Shown here piece by piece: positions 8,841-17,246 of a DNA stretch of 64,000 nucleotides. The DNA comes from E44-bin89 sp034409565 (GTDB lineage Bacteria; Chloroflexota; Dehalococcoidia; Dehalococcoidales; RBG-16-60-22). Below the pieces are notes generated by a model. That model was not told the DNA's origin and did no database searches. It worked only from the letters and a program-made list of their open reading frames with translations. Made by a program: the position numbers and the translations under genes. The first letter of the stretch is position 1. Each line of letters opens with the position of its first letter. The DNA is taken from positions 89,481 through 153,480 of the forward strand of contig DAOUMS010000016.1 of NCBI GenBank assembly GCA_034409565.1, written 5' to 3'.

Positions 8841-10481
8841 TCACTGTTCTGCCGAAAGAGGTAGGGGTGGCTGTGCGCCTTCGCGCAGCACGTCCTTGGC
8901 CCTGCCGATGAAGTCGCGGAAAAGCGGGTGAGGACGGCTGGGACGGGAGCCAAACTCAGGGTGGAACTGGCAACTTACCATCCAGGGATGGTTGGTCAGT
9001 TCACAGATTTCCACCAGATGGTCATCCGGCGAGAGACCGCTGTAAACCATACCGGCTTTTTCCAGCTTGGCGCGAAATTCATTATTAAACTCGTAGCGGT
9101 GCCGGTGGCGCTCATTGATAAGATTCTGACCGTAGGCCTTTGCGGCACGGGTGCCGGGGACCAGACGGCAGGGGTAATTACCCAGGCGCATGGTGCCTCC
9201 CTTGTGGACCACCTTCTTCTGTTCCGGCAGAAAATCAATCACCGGGTAGGGTGTATCGGCGTCGAACTCGGTGGAATTTGGCCTCTTTGATTTCAGGGCA
9301 TAGCGGGCAAACTCGATGACCATCACCTGCAGCCCCAGACACAGGCCAAGGTAGGGGATTTCATGGCTCCGGGCGTAATTGGCGGCCCTGACCATGCCTT
9401 CAATGCCGCGGATGCCGAAGCCACCCGGAACGATGATGCCCTGCGCGGCCCTCAGTAATGAGTCGCAGCCATCGTGTTCCAGGTCTTCTGATTGCACCCA
9501 GGAAAGGTTCAAATCCCGGTTGTGGTACAGGGCGGCGTGGCGCAGTGCCTCACGCACCGAGAAATAGGCATCGGTCAATTCAACGTATTTACCCACCAGA
9601 GCGATATTTACCGGCTCGTGAGATGTTTTCAGCCTTTCCACCAGGTCACGCCACCCCGTTAAATCTTTCCTTTTCATCTGGAGGTGAAGCTTATTGGCGA
9701 GCAGCCGGCCCAGGCCAGCCTCCTCAAGTATTAAAGGTATCTCGTAAATGGTGGGTACGGTGGGGAGGGGAATGACAGCCTCCCTTTCCACATCGCAGAA
9801 GAGGGAGATTTTATCACGAATGCTTTCCGGGATGGGCAGGTCGCTGCGGCAGATGATAATATCAGGCTGGATACCGATGCGCCGCAGCTCGTTGACGCTG
9901 TGCTGGGTTGGCTTGGTCTTCAGCTCCCTGGTTGAGTGCAAATAGGGAAGCAGGGTAACGTGAACGTAGAGCACGTTGTCCCGCCCGACGTCGTTGCGCA
10001 TCTGCCTGATGGCTTCCAGGAAGGGCTGGCCCTCAATATCGCCCACTGTGCCACCAACCTCAATGAGGATAACGTCCGCCTTTGTCTTTTCCGCTAGTTG
10101 CCGGAAGCGCGACTTTATTTCCGAGGTGACGTGGGGCACGACCTGGATGGTGCCACCGAGGAAATCTCCCCGCCGCTCCCGGGAAATTACCGCGCTGTAT
10201 ATCTGCCCCGAGGTAACATTGCATTCTTTGGTAACATCAACGTCAATAAACCTTTCGTAGTTGCCCAGGTCCAGGTCGGTCTCGGCACCATCCTGGGTGA
10301 CAAATACCTCGCCGTGCTGGTAAGGGGACATTGTGCCCGGGTCAACATTGAGATAGGGGTCAAGTTTCTGGGCCATGACACTTAGCTTGCGACTTTTCAG
10401 GATGGTGCCCATGGAAGCGACGGTTACGCCCTTGCCAACGGAACTAACTACACCACCGGTTACAAAGATATACTTTGGCAT
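8841..10481 (-). CDS. pyrG: CTP synthase, glutamine-hydrolysing
   Basis: ATP-dependent amination of UTP to CTP. The N-terminal synthetase domain begins PKYIFVTGGVVSSVGKG. The C-terminal class I glutamine amidotransferase domain has the nucleophile in GLCLGLQ and the His-Glu pair in QFHPEF. The frame can be extended to a TTG at 10493, but ATG 10481 matches the family N-terminus and is used here (546 residues). Two strong promoters lie upstream (10599-10627 and 10652-10680), giving a leader of roughly 110 bases or more; in Gram-positive bacteria pyrG leaders can attenuate on CTP, though I see no clear GGGC-initiating terminator here. Confidence 0.97.
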   Translation of the reverse strand: MPKYIFVTGGVVSSVGKGVTVASMGTILKSRKLSVMAQKLDPYLNVDPGTMSPYQHGEVFVTQDGAETDLDLGNYERFIDVDVTKECNVTSGQIYSAVISRERRGDFLGGTIQVVPHVTSEIKSRFRQLAEKTKADVILIEVGGTVGDIEGQPFLEAIRQMRNDVGRDNVLYVHVTLLPYLHSTRELKTKPTQHSVNELRRIGIQPDIIICRSDLPIPESIRDKISLFCDVEREAVIPLPTVPTIYEIPLILEEAGLGRLLANKLHLQMKRKDLTGWRDLVERLKTSHEPVNIALVGKYVELTDAYFSVREALRHAALYHNRDLNLSWVQSEDLEHDGCDSLLRAAQGIIVPGGFGIRGIEGMVRAANYARSHEIPYLGLCLGLQVMVIEFARYALKSKRPNSTEFDADTPYPVIDFLPEQKKVVHKGGTMRLGNYPCRLVPGTRAAKAYGQNLINERHRHRYEFNNEFRAKLEKAGMVYSGLSPDDHLVEICELTNHPWMVSCQFHPEFGSRPSRPHPLFRDFIGRAKDVLREGAQPPLPLSAEQ

Positions 10482-10598
10482 ACAGGAAACCAAATTTCAA
10501 AAGAATTAAGAAAAACCTTCGCTTTTCTTGGCAGCATATTTATTGAGGTCGGACTTTGACAACCAGCGGCACCGATTTCATGGGGAAGGCTCTCGCAC

Positions 10599-10627
10599 TT
10601 TATACAAGAAATAACCGCAGGTGTCAA
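10599..10627 (-). promoter_or_regulatory. sigma70-type promoter P2 for pyrG
   Basis: On the minus strand TTGACA (10627-10622) is followed by a 17-base spacer and TATAAA (10604-10599). This is a perfect -35 box and 5/6 -10 box at optimal spacing, pointing at pyrG with a leader of about 110 bases. Confidence 0.75.
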
Positions 10628-10651
10628 GTTTCTACTGGGGGAGTTTTTTTT

Positions 10652-10680
10652 ATTATAAAGAAGTACCTGCGTGTTGTCAA
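10652..10680 (-). promoter_or_regulatory. sigma70-type promoter P1 for pyrG, full consensus
   Basis: On the minus strand TTGACA (10680-10675), a 17-base spacer and TATAAT (10657-10652) make a fully consensus promoter. It lies 53 bases upstream of P2 and points at pyrG. Tandem consensus promoters suggest high constitutive expression. Confidence 0.75.
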
Positions 10681-10729
10681 GTTCAGGGCGATTAAAATTT
10701 ATGGTAGTGAGGTGAGCGGTTAATCGTGC

Positions 10730-10735
10730 TATAAT
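10730..10735 (+). promoter_or_regulatory. candidate -10 box for prs
   Basis: TATAAT 40 bases upstream of the prs start codon. No good -35 box is found at 16-18 bases, so this is only a candidate. Confidence 0.4.
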
Positions 10736-10775
10736 TATATGTACTTAGTGCTATGGCCAAAGGAGACAGGTGCCG

Positions 10776-11714
10776 ATGGATGAATTAAAGGTATTCACGG
10801 GTAATGCCCACCCGGAACTGGCCAAAGAGGTGGTCAGTTATCTTGGCATACCTCTGGGCAAGAACGAGGTATTCCAGTTCAGTAATGAGAACACCTTTGT
10901 CCGCATTCTGGAGAACGTTCGTGAGCGTGATACCTTTGTTATTCAGCCGCTGTGCTCACCGGTCAACACCAACCTCGTGGAACTGCTGATTATGATAGAT
11001 GCCCTCAAACGGGCGTCAGCCCAGCGGATTACGGCGGTGGTGCCGTACTACGGGTACGGTCGTACCGATAAGAAAGACCAGCCTCGCGTACCAATTACCG
11101 CGAGGCTTATTGCTGACCTGCTGACCGTGGCCGGGGCCAATCGATTGCTGACCGTTGACCTGCATGCCGCGCAAATTCAGGGCTTCTTCAATATACCGGT
11201 GGATGAGCTCACGGCCTTGAATCTGCTGGCCAATTGTTTCAAAGGCAGGGATATGGATGACCTGGTGGTGGTGGCCACCGATATCGGTATCAGCAAACGG
11301 GCGCGGGACATGGCAGAGAAACTCAATGCGCCACTGGCCATTATGGAGAAAAGGCGTATCGGCAACGTTGACCAGGCGGAGACCCTGAATGTCATCGGTG
11401 AGGTGGAGGGCATGACCGCGCTCACCGTGGACGATGAAATAGATACCGCTGGTTCTCTGGTCAATGTGGTTGAGACGCTGATTAAGAAAGGTGCCAGGGA
11501 AGTATACGCCTGCTGTACTCATCCCATCTTTTCCGGCCAGGCGATACAGAGAATCGCCGCCTGTCCGGTAAAAGAAGTGGTGGTGACCAACACCGTCCCG
11601 GTGAAGAACGAGAAGAGACTGGATAAAATCACCATTCTCTCCATGGCGCCACTACTCGGCGAGGCTATCAAGCGCATTCATACCGGGCAGTCCATAGGTG
11701 CCATGTTTGAGTAA
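10776..11714 (+). CDS. prs: ribose-phosphate pyrophosphokinase (PRPP synthase)
   Basis: Makes PRPP from ribose 5-phosphate and ATP for nucleotide, His and Trp synthesis. The protein of 312 residues carries the ATP-binding segment VVPYYGYGRTDKK, the His of LTVDLHAAQIQGFF and the PRPP-binding loop DDEIDTAGS near the C-terminal third (more usually DDMIDTAGT). ATG 10776 is chosen over GTG 10770 because AGGAGA at 10761-10766 is 9 bases before the ATG but only 3 before the GTG. It is divergent from pyrG, so two nucleotide-supply genes share one 294-base intergenic region. Confidence 0.96.
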   Translation: MDELKVFTGNAHPELAKEVVSYLGIPLGKNEVFQFSNENTFVRILENVRERDTFVIQPLCSPVNTNLVELLIMIDALKRASAQRITAVVPYYGYGRTDKKDQPRVPITARLIADLLTVAGANRLLTVDLHAAQIQGFFNIPVDELTALNLLANCFKGRDMDDLVVVATDIGISKRARDMAEKLNAPLAIMEKRRIGNVDQAETLNVIGEVEGMTALTVDDEIDTAGSLVNVVETLIKKGAREVYACCTHPIFSGQAIQRIAACPVKEVVVTNTVPVKNEKRLDKITILSMAPLLGEAIKRIHTGQSIGAMFE

Positions 11715-11720
11715 TAGGCG

Positions 11721-11951
11721 GTGGCAAAACAGAAGAAGATGGTGGCCATATACCGGGCAGTAAGTGAGGCCGAAGCCCGGATTATCAAGAGCTTTCTGGA
11801 AAGCCATGGCATCCCGTGCCTGTTGAAAGCGAATGCCGCGCCTTCCGTGCATGCGTTTGCCGTCGATGGCATGGGGGAGGTGGCCCTAATGGTCTGGGAG
11901 GATGTGGCGGAAAAAGCCAGAGCACTTATCAGGGAGGAAGAGGATGCTTAA
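11721..11951 (+). CDS. DUF2007-like small protein
   Basis: A 76-residue protein that fits the DUF2007 (putative signal-transducing) family. The pattern is VAIYRAVSEAEARIIKSFLES, then HGIPCLLK, then a C-terminal VMVWEDVAEKARAL-type helix, as in the ferredoxin-like fold of that family. The start is GTG 11721, 6 bases after the prs stop. Its last 8 bases overlap the secA start. No function is established for the family, and the placement between prs and secA suggests only cotranscription. Confidence 0.75.
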   Translation: MAKQKKMVAIYRAVSEAEARIIKSFLESHGIPCLLKANAAPSVHAFAVDGMGEVALMVWEDVAEKARALIREEEDA

Positions 11952-14586
11952 GTGGCTGGGCAGCCTGATTGATTCCAACGAAAAACAACTGAAGAAACTC
12001 CAGCCCATTGTCGAGCAGATAAACGGTCTGGAGCCTGAATTCGAGAAGCTCAGCGACGCTGACCTGCGGGCCAGGACGGACGAGTTCCGGGCCCGCCTGA
12101 AGGACGGCGAGACGCTCGACCAGCTTTTGCCCGAGGCTTTTGCTGCCGTGCGTGAGGCGGCCAAGCGGACCATCGGCCAGCGCCACTTTGACGTCCAGTT
12201 GCTGGGGGGCATTGTCCTGCACCAGGGGAAAATCGCCGAGATGAAGACCGGCGAGGGAAAAACGCTGGTGGCCACCCTTCCCCTCTACCTGAACGCACTC
12301 ACGGGCAGCGGTTGTCATCTGGTGACGGTCAATGATTACCTGTCCCGGCGCGACCCGTACTGGATGGGACCCATTTACCATCTGCTGGGGCTGACGGTGG
12401 CCAGCATCTACCCGCAGCAGACGCCGGACGAGCACCAGCCATCGCGACTTTATGACCCGGAATACGATTCGGGGGACAGCCGGTGGCAGCATTTCCGCCC
12501 CGTTCCCCGCAAAGAAGCCTATGAAGCTGACATCACCTACGGGACCAGCAGTGAGTTTGGCTTTGACTACCTGCAGGACAACATGGTGGTCGAGCTGTCA
12601 CAGTGCGTGCAGCACGAGCGGCACTATGCCATTGTTGATGAGGTGGACAACCTGCTCATTGATGAAGCTCGCACCCCGCTGATTATCAGCGGCCCGGCGG
12701 AGGAATCGGGGCAGATATACAACGTGTTTGCCCGCCTTATCCCCCGCTTGAAACCGGAGGTGGATTATGTCGTTGACGAAAAGGAGAGGAACGTCAACCT
12801 GACCGATGCCGGCATCAGCACCATGGAGGCGATGCTAAAACGGGAAGGACTGCTGAAGTCGTCGAACCTCTATGACCCGGCCAACTACGTTTTCACCCGT
12901 TTTCTGGACAACGCCCTGAGGGCCCACGTGCTTTACAGGCGCGATAAAGATTACGTGGTCAAGGACGGCGAGGTCATCATCGTGGATGAGTTTACCGGAC
13001 GGCTGATGGTCGGGCGCCGCTACTCCGAGGGGCTGCACCAGGCGATTGAGGCCAAAGAGCATGTCAAGGTGCAGCGGGAAACGATGACCTATGCCACCAT
13101 CACCATCCAGAATTACTTCCGCATGTACGGGAAGCTGGCCGGCATGACCGGCACCGCGGCCACCGAGGCGGAGGAGTTTCACAAAATATACGGTCTGGAG
13201 GTGGTGGTCATTCCTACCCACATGCCAATGATTAGAGAGGACTTCCCCGACCAGATTTACAAGAACGAGCGGGGCAAGTTTAATGCCGTGGTCAACGAAA
13301 TCCAGCAGCTTCATCAGCAGGGTCGGCCGGTGCTGCTCGGCACCGTTTCCATTGAGAAATCGGAATACCTGAGCGACCTTTTGAAGCGTAAAGGTGTCCC
13401 CCACGAGGTGCTGAACGCCAAGAACCATGAAAGGGAAGCCTATATCATTGCCCGCGCCGGCGAGCCGGGAGCAGTTACCGTGGCCACCAATATGGCGGGC
13501 CGGGGCGTTGATATCGTGCTCGGGGGGAGTCTGAACGGCCAGGGCGAAGCCGGATGGCAGGCGAAGCATGACCGGGTGGTATCCGTCGGCGGTCTGCACG
13601 TCGTCGGCACGGAGCGCCACGAGGCGCGGCGCATTGATAACCAGCTCCGGGGCCGGTCTGGGAGGCAGGGCGATCCCGGTAGCTCGCGTTTCTACGTTTC
13701 CCTGGAGGATGAGGTGGTGCGGCGCTTCGGTGGCGAACGTATTAAAGGCATTATGGACTGGGTAGGCATGGACGAAAGCATGCCCATTGAGAACAAGCTG
13801 GTGAACCGCTCCATCGAGGGCGCCCAGGTCAGGGTGGAGGGCTTTCACTTTGACATGCGCAAGCACCTCGTTGAGTATGACGACGTTGTCAACCGGCACC
13901 GCGAGCTTATTTACACGGAACGCCGCAAAATCTTGGACGGCACCGACCTCAAGCCGAATATCCTGTCCATGGTGCGGAATGAGATAGGCAATATGGTGGC
14001 CAGCCGCATCGCCGATGAGCATGGCGTTGGCTGGGACGTAGAGGGTCTGCTGGCCGACCTGGCCACGGTCCTGCCTCTGCCCTACGCATTGACCGCCGAC
14101 TCGCTGCTGGAGTTGAAGCCGAAGCAGATTGAAGAGAAGCTCACCGGGCTGGCGGAAACGCTTTATGACGAGAGAGAAAAGGAGCTGGGGGCGGAAAACA
14201 TGCGGGTGCTCGAGCGGCTGGTCATGCTGCGCATCATTGACAAGCTGTGGGTGGAACATTTAACTGCCATGGAGGACATGCGCCAGCAGGCGCAATGGCA
14301 GACGCTGCGCCAGACGCGGGCCGTTGACGCCTACAAGCGCGAGGGGTACCAGCAGTTTCAGACACTGCTCGATACCATTCAGCATGACGTTGCCCATACC
14401 ATCTACCACGTGAGCATTGTCCGGAAAGAACCGTCAGCGCAGGAAGTGTCGCCGATGGCCCAGGTCACCGGGCGGAGCCGCCCCGTTGGCAAACAGAAAG
14501 CGAAGGTTGGCGGACGTAAGATAGGGCGCAATGACCCCTGCCCCTGCGGGAGCGGGAAAAAATACAAACACTGCTGTGGAAGGTAG
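11944..14586 (+). CDS. secA: preprotein translocase ATPase SecA
   Basis: ATP-driven motor that pushes unfolded proteins through SecYEG. The 880-residue protein has Walker A MKTGEGKTL, the DEAD-like box VDEVDNLLIDEARTPL, helicase motif GRGVDIVLGG, arginine-finger region RGRSGRQGDPG and a C-terminal SEC-C zinc motif CPCGSGKKYKHCC. The frame extends upstream to 11902, but ATG 11944 has GGAGG at 11933-11937 and starts at the conserved N-terminus (LKWLGSLID). An insertion between the Walker A and B regions (around HEQPSRLYDPEYDSG-type sequence near residue 165-185) lengthens the nucleotide-binding domain. Confidence 0.97.
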   Translation: MLKWLGSLIDSNEKQLKKLQPIVEQINGLEPEFEKLSDADLRARTDEFRARLKDGETLDQLLPEAFAAVREAAKRTIGQRHFDVQLLGGIVLHQGKIAEMKTGEGKTLVATLPLYLNALTGSGCHLVTVNDYLSRRDPYWMGPIYHLLGLTVASIYPQQTPDEHQPSRLYDPEYDSGDSRWQHFRPVPRKEAYEADITYGTSSEFGFDYLQDNMVVELSQCVQHERHYAIVDEVDNLLIDEARTPLIISGPAEESGQIYNVFARLIPRLKPEVDYVVDEKERNVNLTDAGISTMEAMLKREGLLKSSNLYDPANYVFTRFLDNALRAHVLYRRDKDYVVKDGEVIIVDEFTGRLMVGRRYSEGLHQAIEAKEHVKVQRETMTYATITIQNYFRMYGKLAGMTGTAATEAEEFHKIYGLEVVVIPTHMPMIREDFPDQIYKNERGKFNAVVNEIQQLHQQGRPVLLGTVSIEKSEYLSDLLKRKGVPHEVLNAKNHEREAYIIARAGEPGAVTVATNMAGRGVDIVLGGSLNGQGEAGWQAKHDRVVSVGGLHVVGTERHEARRIDNQLRGRSGRQGDPGSSRFYVSLEDEVVRRFGGERIKGIMDWVGMDESMPIENKLVNRSIEGAQVRVEGFHFDMRKHLVEYDDVVNRHRELIYTERRKILDGTDLKPNILSMVRNEIGNMVASRIADEHGVGWDVEGLLADLATVLPLPYALTADSLLELKPKQIEEKLTGLAETLYDEREKELGAENMRVLERLVMLRIIDKLWVEHLTAMEDMRQQAQWQTLRQTRAVDAYKREGYQQFQTLLDTIQHDVAHTIYHVSIVRKEPSAQEVSPMAQVTGRSRPVGKQKAKVGGRKIGRNDPCPCGSGKKYKHCCGR

Positions 14587-14594
14587 CTGATATT

Positions 14595-14930
14595 ATGATG
14601 ACTGAAGAACAGCTAACGGAATTACGTCAGGAAGTAGATGGGGAGCTGGAAAAACTGTCCAGCCTGGAAAGGCCTCTTACCGGTGAAGAAAAAAAACAGC
14701 AGGGCATATACCGTACCAGGAAGTACGTTCTCGAGAAGATAAAAGAGGCCAAGGACAAGAGGCAGAGAGGCGATGAGCTTTACAATACCACCTACTACAA
14801 TATGATGGTGCCGTGGGGCGAAAAACACCCCATCCTGTTTGCTCTCTGGATGCGCATCCTCAAGGCGCGGTGGTGGGGTATCACGGCATATTCTTACGGA
14901 GACGCAGGGGAGAAGAAGAAGGGGAAATAG
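14595..14930 (+). CDS. hypothetical protein, 111 aa
   Basis: Unrecognised. The N-terminal two thirds are charged and helical, probably coiled-coil (TEEQLTELRQEVDGELEKL, later VLEKIKEAKDKRQR). The C-terminal part is aromatic-rich (YYNMMVPWGEKHPILF, then ARWWGITAYSYG) and ends in a lysine cluster. It begins 8 bases after the secA stop with an ATGATG start, so it is probably cotranscribed with secA. There is no signal peptide and no clear full membrane span. Confidence 0.7.
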   Translation: MMTEEQLTELRQEVDGELEKLSSLERPLTGEEKKQQGIYRTRKYVLEKIKEAKDKRQRGDELYNTTYYNMMVPWGEKHPILFALWMRILKARWWGITAYSYGDAGEKKKGK

Positions 14931-14948
14931 GTAACTTGAGGGGGTAAA

Positions 14949-15134
14949 ATGATGGAAGCTACTTTAGGTGTTATAACCTGTGATAAGTGCGGGGAACTGA
15001 TGAATACAGGACAAGATATTATTGTTGTAGCTGAAGGAGTCATAAAGAAAGCAGATACCGAGATAGATTTTCAAGGCTCTGCAATTAGATATGCATGCCA
15101 TAAGGGTTGTTGGGATGGTGTGGGGGAAAACTAA
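14949..15134 (+). CDS. small zinc-ribbon-like protein, 61 aa
   Basis: Unrecognised family. A CDKC pair near residues 11-14 and a CHKGC group near the C-terminus could bind one zinc ion. The middle is a beta-rich stretch (QDIIVVAEGVIKK). It is preceded by GAGGGGG 5 bases before ATGATG. Its base composition changes abruptly to A+T-rich compared with secA, and it begins an AT-rich patch shared with the next two genes, so it may have arrived with them. Confidence 0.6.
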   Translation: MMEATLGVITCDKCGELMNTGQDIIVVAEGVIKKADTEIDFQGSAIRYACHKGCWDGVGEN

Positions 15135-15146
15135 GGAGAAGAAAAA

Positions 15147-15965
15147 ATGAATTATTGGCTAGCGGTAGGGCCACCTGAAAATTGGGAAACTGCTTTTAAC
15201 CAAGGAAACATCTGGGGACTTACAAATCAGCAAAAGCGATGGTGGGATAAGCTTAGTGAAGGTGATATTATTCTATTTTATGCTACAAAGCCAGTCAGTG
15301 GACTAATAGGGTATGGGACCATTCAAGCCAAATTTAAACAGGATAAACCGCTTTGGCCACAGGAAATTACCGAAGGAAAAATTCGATGGCCGCTTCGCTT
15401 TGAGTTTAGTGTGAATTATTGTCTTGTGCCGAGTGAATGGGATGAGCGAAAAATAACTTCAGACGCATTAAAACTGAAGGTTGGCATTGGTTTTCATCAA
15501 CTGGAACATCAATTTGCGCAGCAAATGATTTCAGAACTTGAACCGTTAACTCCAATTAGCGCTGAAAAGGCCTTATCTTTACATGAACAAATAAAACAAA
15601 AATTGATAGAGATTGGAAAACTACAAGGGTTCATTGCTGAAGCAGAATATCCTGTTGAGATAGGTAAGCTTGATGTTGTCTGGAGGAAATTAGAGCGTTC
15701 CGTGCCAACTCGTGTCTTTGAGGTTCAAGTCGGTGGAGACATTTATCATGGACTTGCGAAGCTAAAACATGCCTTTGACCTTTGGAATAGCCATATTTTT
15801 ATTGTGGCAAATCAATCAGACCTAAAAAAGGTAGGGAATCTACTATCGGGAACTTTTCACGAAATTAATGATTATTTAAGACCTATTGAGTTAGACAAGG
15901 TGGAAGAGCTTTACAATCGTAAAAAGTCTTATTTAGAGTTTGAAAAAGAACTAGGCATTATATAA
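15147..15965 (+). CDS. EVE-domain protein fused to a PD-(D/E)XK-like nuclease domain
   Basis: Residues 1 to about 125 look like an EVE (PUA-like) domain: YWLAVGPPENWETAF, then KLSEGDIILFYAT and GLIGYGTI. EVE domains are readers of modified bases and occur in modification-dependent restriction enzymes. Residues about 150-272 have the spacing of a PD-(D/E)XK nuclease: Glu in IAEAEYP, Asp in GKLDVVW, then FEVQ (the ExQ variant of ExK) and a following HGLAKLKHAFDLWNS helix. A type IV-like restriction role is inference. The gene is strongly A+T-rich (20 G/C in the 60 bases at 15541-15600) between GC-rich neighbours. It could also act on RNA. Confidence 0.7.
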   Translation: MNYWLAVGPPENWETAFNQGNIWGLTNQQKRWWDKLSEGDIILFYATKPVSGLIGYGTIQAKFKQDKPLWPQEITEGKIRWPLRFEFSVNYCLVPSEWDERKITSDALKLKVGIGFHQLEHQFAQQMISELEPLTPISAEKALSLHEQIKQKLIEIGKLQGFIAEAEYPVEIGKLDVVWRKLERSVPTRVFEVQVGGDIYHGLAKLKHAFDLWNSHIFIVANQSDLKKVGNLLSGTFHEINDYLRPIELDKVEELYNRKKSYLEFEKELGII

Positions 15966-15981
15966 TTAGATGGGGTAAAGC

Positions 15982-16194
15982 ATGCCTGATAGAGCCGTGG
16001 TTGAACAATTTTTAGAGCGTGAGTTAAAGGGCTTGAAAATCCCCGATGACATCCCAAAGGATACTTTGGTTGAGGCTTTCGGTCAGTATACAGAAAATGA
16101 CTATTATGAATGGCTGAAAGATAATTTTAAATCATTCTTTAACTACGGTAATCCAGACTGGGACTGGATAAGGAAGAAGATTAAAACCCAATGA
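15982..16194 (+). CDS. small acidic hypothetical protein, 70 aa
   Basis: Unrecognised. It contains many acidic and aromatic residues (GQYTENDYYEWLKDNFKSFF, NPDWDWIRKK) and no signal peptide. It follows the EVE-nuclease gene by 16 bases with GGGGTAAAGC upstream of ATG 15982, so the pair is probably cotranscribed. Its stop overlaps the next start by 4 bases (ATGA). A partner or antidote of the preceding protein is possible but unsupported. Confidence 0.55.
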   Translation: MPDRAVVEQFLERELKGLKIPDDIPKDTLVEAFGQYTENDYYEWLKDNFKSFFNYGNPDWDWIRKKIKTQ

Positions 16195-16484
16195 CTAACG
16201 CTGAAATCTCTCAAATATTTTTTGACATCGCTGAACTCTTGAAGCTGAAGAAGGACAACATCTTCAAGATACGGGCGTATGAGAAGGCGGCGAAAGCCAT
16301 CGCCGGGCTGGAGGTGGACGTGGCAAGGCTCGTGGCCGAGGAAAGGCTGCGGGAAGTCCCGGGGGTGGGGGAGGCCATAAATAAGAAAATTACCGAGCTG
16401 GTGACCACGGGAAAACTGGCCTACTACGAGAGACTGAAAGCCGAGTTCCCGGAAAAAGAAGGCTCTATTCAGGTAAAGCAGTGA
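16191..16484 (+). CDS. stand-alone PolX-type helix-hairpin-helix domain
   Basis: The 97 residues match the N-terminal 8-kDa domain of family X DNA polymerases: NAEISQIFFDIAELLKLK, FKIRAYEKAAKAI, then the hairpin VPGVGEAINKKITEL. Bacterial PolX is about 570 residues with a nucleotidyltransferase and a PHP domain; both are absent. The next frame starts a different protein at 16486, so this is either a truncated PolX relic or an independent DNA-binding module. The GC-rich codon use matches the core, unlike the genes just upstream. Confidence 0.75.
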   Translation: MTNAEISQIFFDIAELLKLKKDNIFKIRAYEKAAKAIAGLEVDVARLVAEERLREVPGVGEAINKKITELVTTGKLAYYERLKAEFPEKEGSIQVKQ

Positions 16485-16485
16485 A

Positions 16486-17229
16486 ATGAAAAGCGCAGCC
16501 GAACAGATAAAATCTTCAAGCTCGCTTCTGACCAGTGATGTGGAGGCAATCAGGCACCTGGAGCAGGAGATTGCCGGCGGCCGGCACTGGTATCTGGCCC
16601 TGCTGGAGGCGATGGGGATGTGGCGCTCGGCCACGGAAGACCGTCACGACCGGGTGTACCGGTACCTCATTGCCGGCGAGGCTTTCGACTGGCAGCTGCT
16701 GGCGGAGCGGCTCTGCGAGGCGGTTGATGGCCTGCTGCCGGTGGAGGAGAAAGAGGCGCTCCTTTTCTACGCCAGACCGCCCGTGAGACTCGGTCCCGAA
16801 GAGGTCAGGGCGCTTATCGGACAGAAAAAATACCGCCAGTACCTGAACTATTTCTACGGCGTGACCGTGGAGCAGGCACTGCTCATGGCTGTCGAGGAAG
16901 AGGTGCACAAGGAAAGGCGGTTATCCGGATTCCATAACGAGGTTGACGTCAGCAACGAGGTGTACCGTCGGATATACGGGGAGACGAGGTCGGTACTGCT
17001 AAAACGCTTTCGCCGGGAAGCGGGTTATCCGCAACTGAGGTCGACCACGCTGGCCGAGATGAAGGGATTTTCCTACTGGCTGTTTAAATATCGTATTGAG
17101 CAGTGTGAGCGTGCCAAGGTGGCCAGCGATACCAGGAAGGCGCTGGAATATTTAAAAGGGCAGTGGGACCACCAGGGCATTTTTGGCGTACTTGCGGCCG
17201 ATGATTTATCCGCCGAGCGCCTGCGCTGA
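16486..17229 (+). CDS. conserved hypothetical protein, 247 aa
   Basis: Unrecognised. It is mostly helical and soluble, with many Arg and Glu residues (WYLALLEAMGMWRSATED, LCEAVDGLLPVEEKEALLF, VEQALLMAVEEEVHKERRL). It starts 1 base after the HhH gene stop (TGAAATG), which argues that the two are translated together. Codon use fits the core genome. It ends convergent to a universal stress protein gene 17 bases away. Confidence 0.75.
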   Translation: MKSAAEQIKSSSSLLTSDVEAIRHLEQEIAGGRHWYLALLEAMGMWRSATEDRHDRVYRYLIAGEAFDWQLLAERLCEAVDGLLPVEEKEALLFYARPPVRLGPEEVRALIGQKKYRQYLNYFYGVTVEQALLMAVEEEVHKERRLSGFHNEVDVSNEVYRRIYGETRSVLLKRFRREAGYPQLRSTTLAEMKGFSYWLFKYRIEQCERAKVASDTRKALEYLKGQWDHQGIFGVLAADDLSAERLR

Positions 17230-17246
17230 TGGCGCCACCCGGCTCT

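Noticed and set aside
12835..14259. 474-codon open frame opposite secA
   Set aside because: Shadow of secA: rich in His, Gln and Leu in the way minus-strand GC-rich shadows are, with no domain and no ribosome site.
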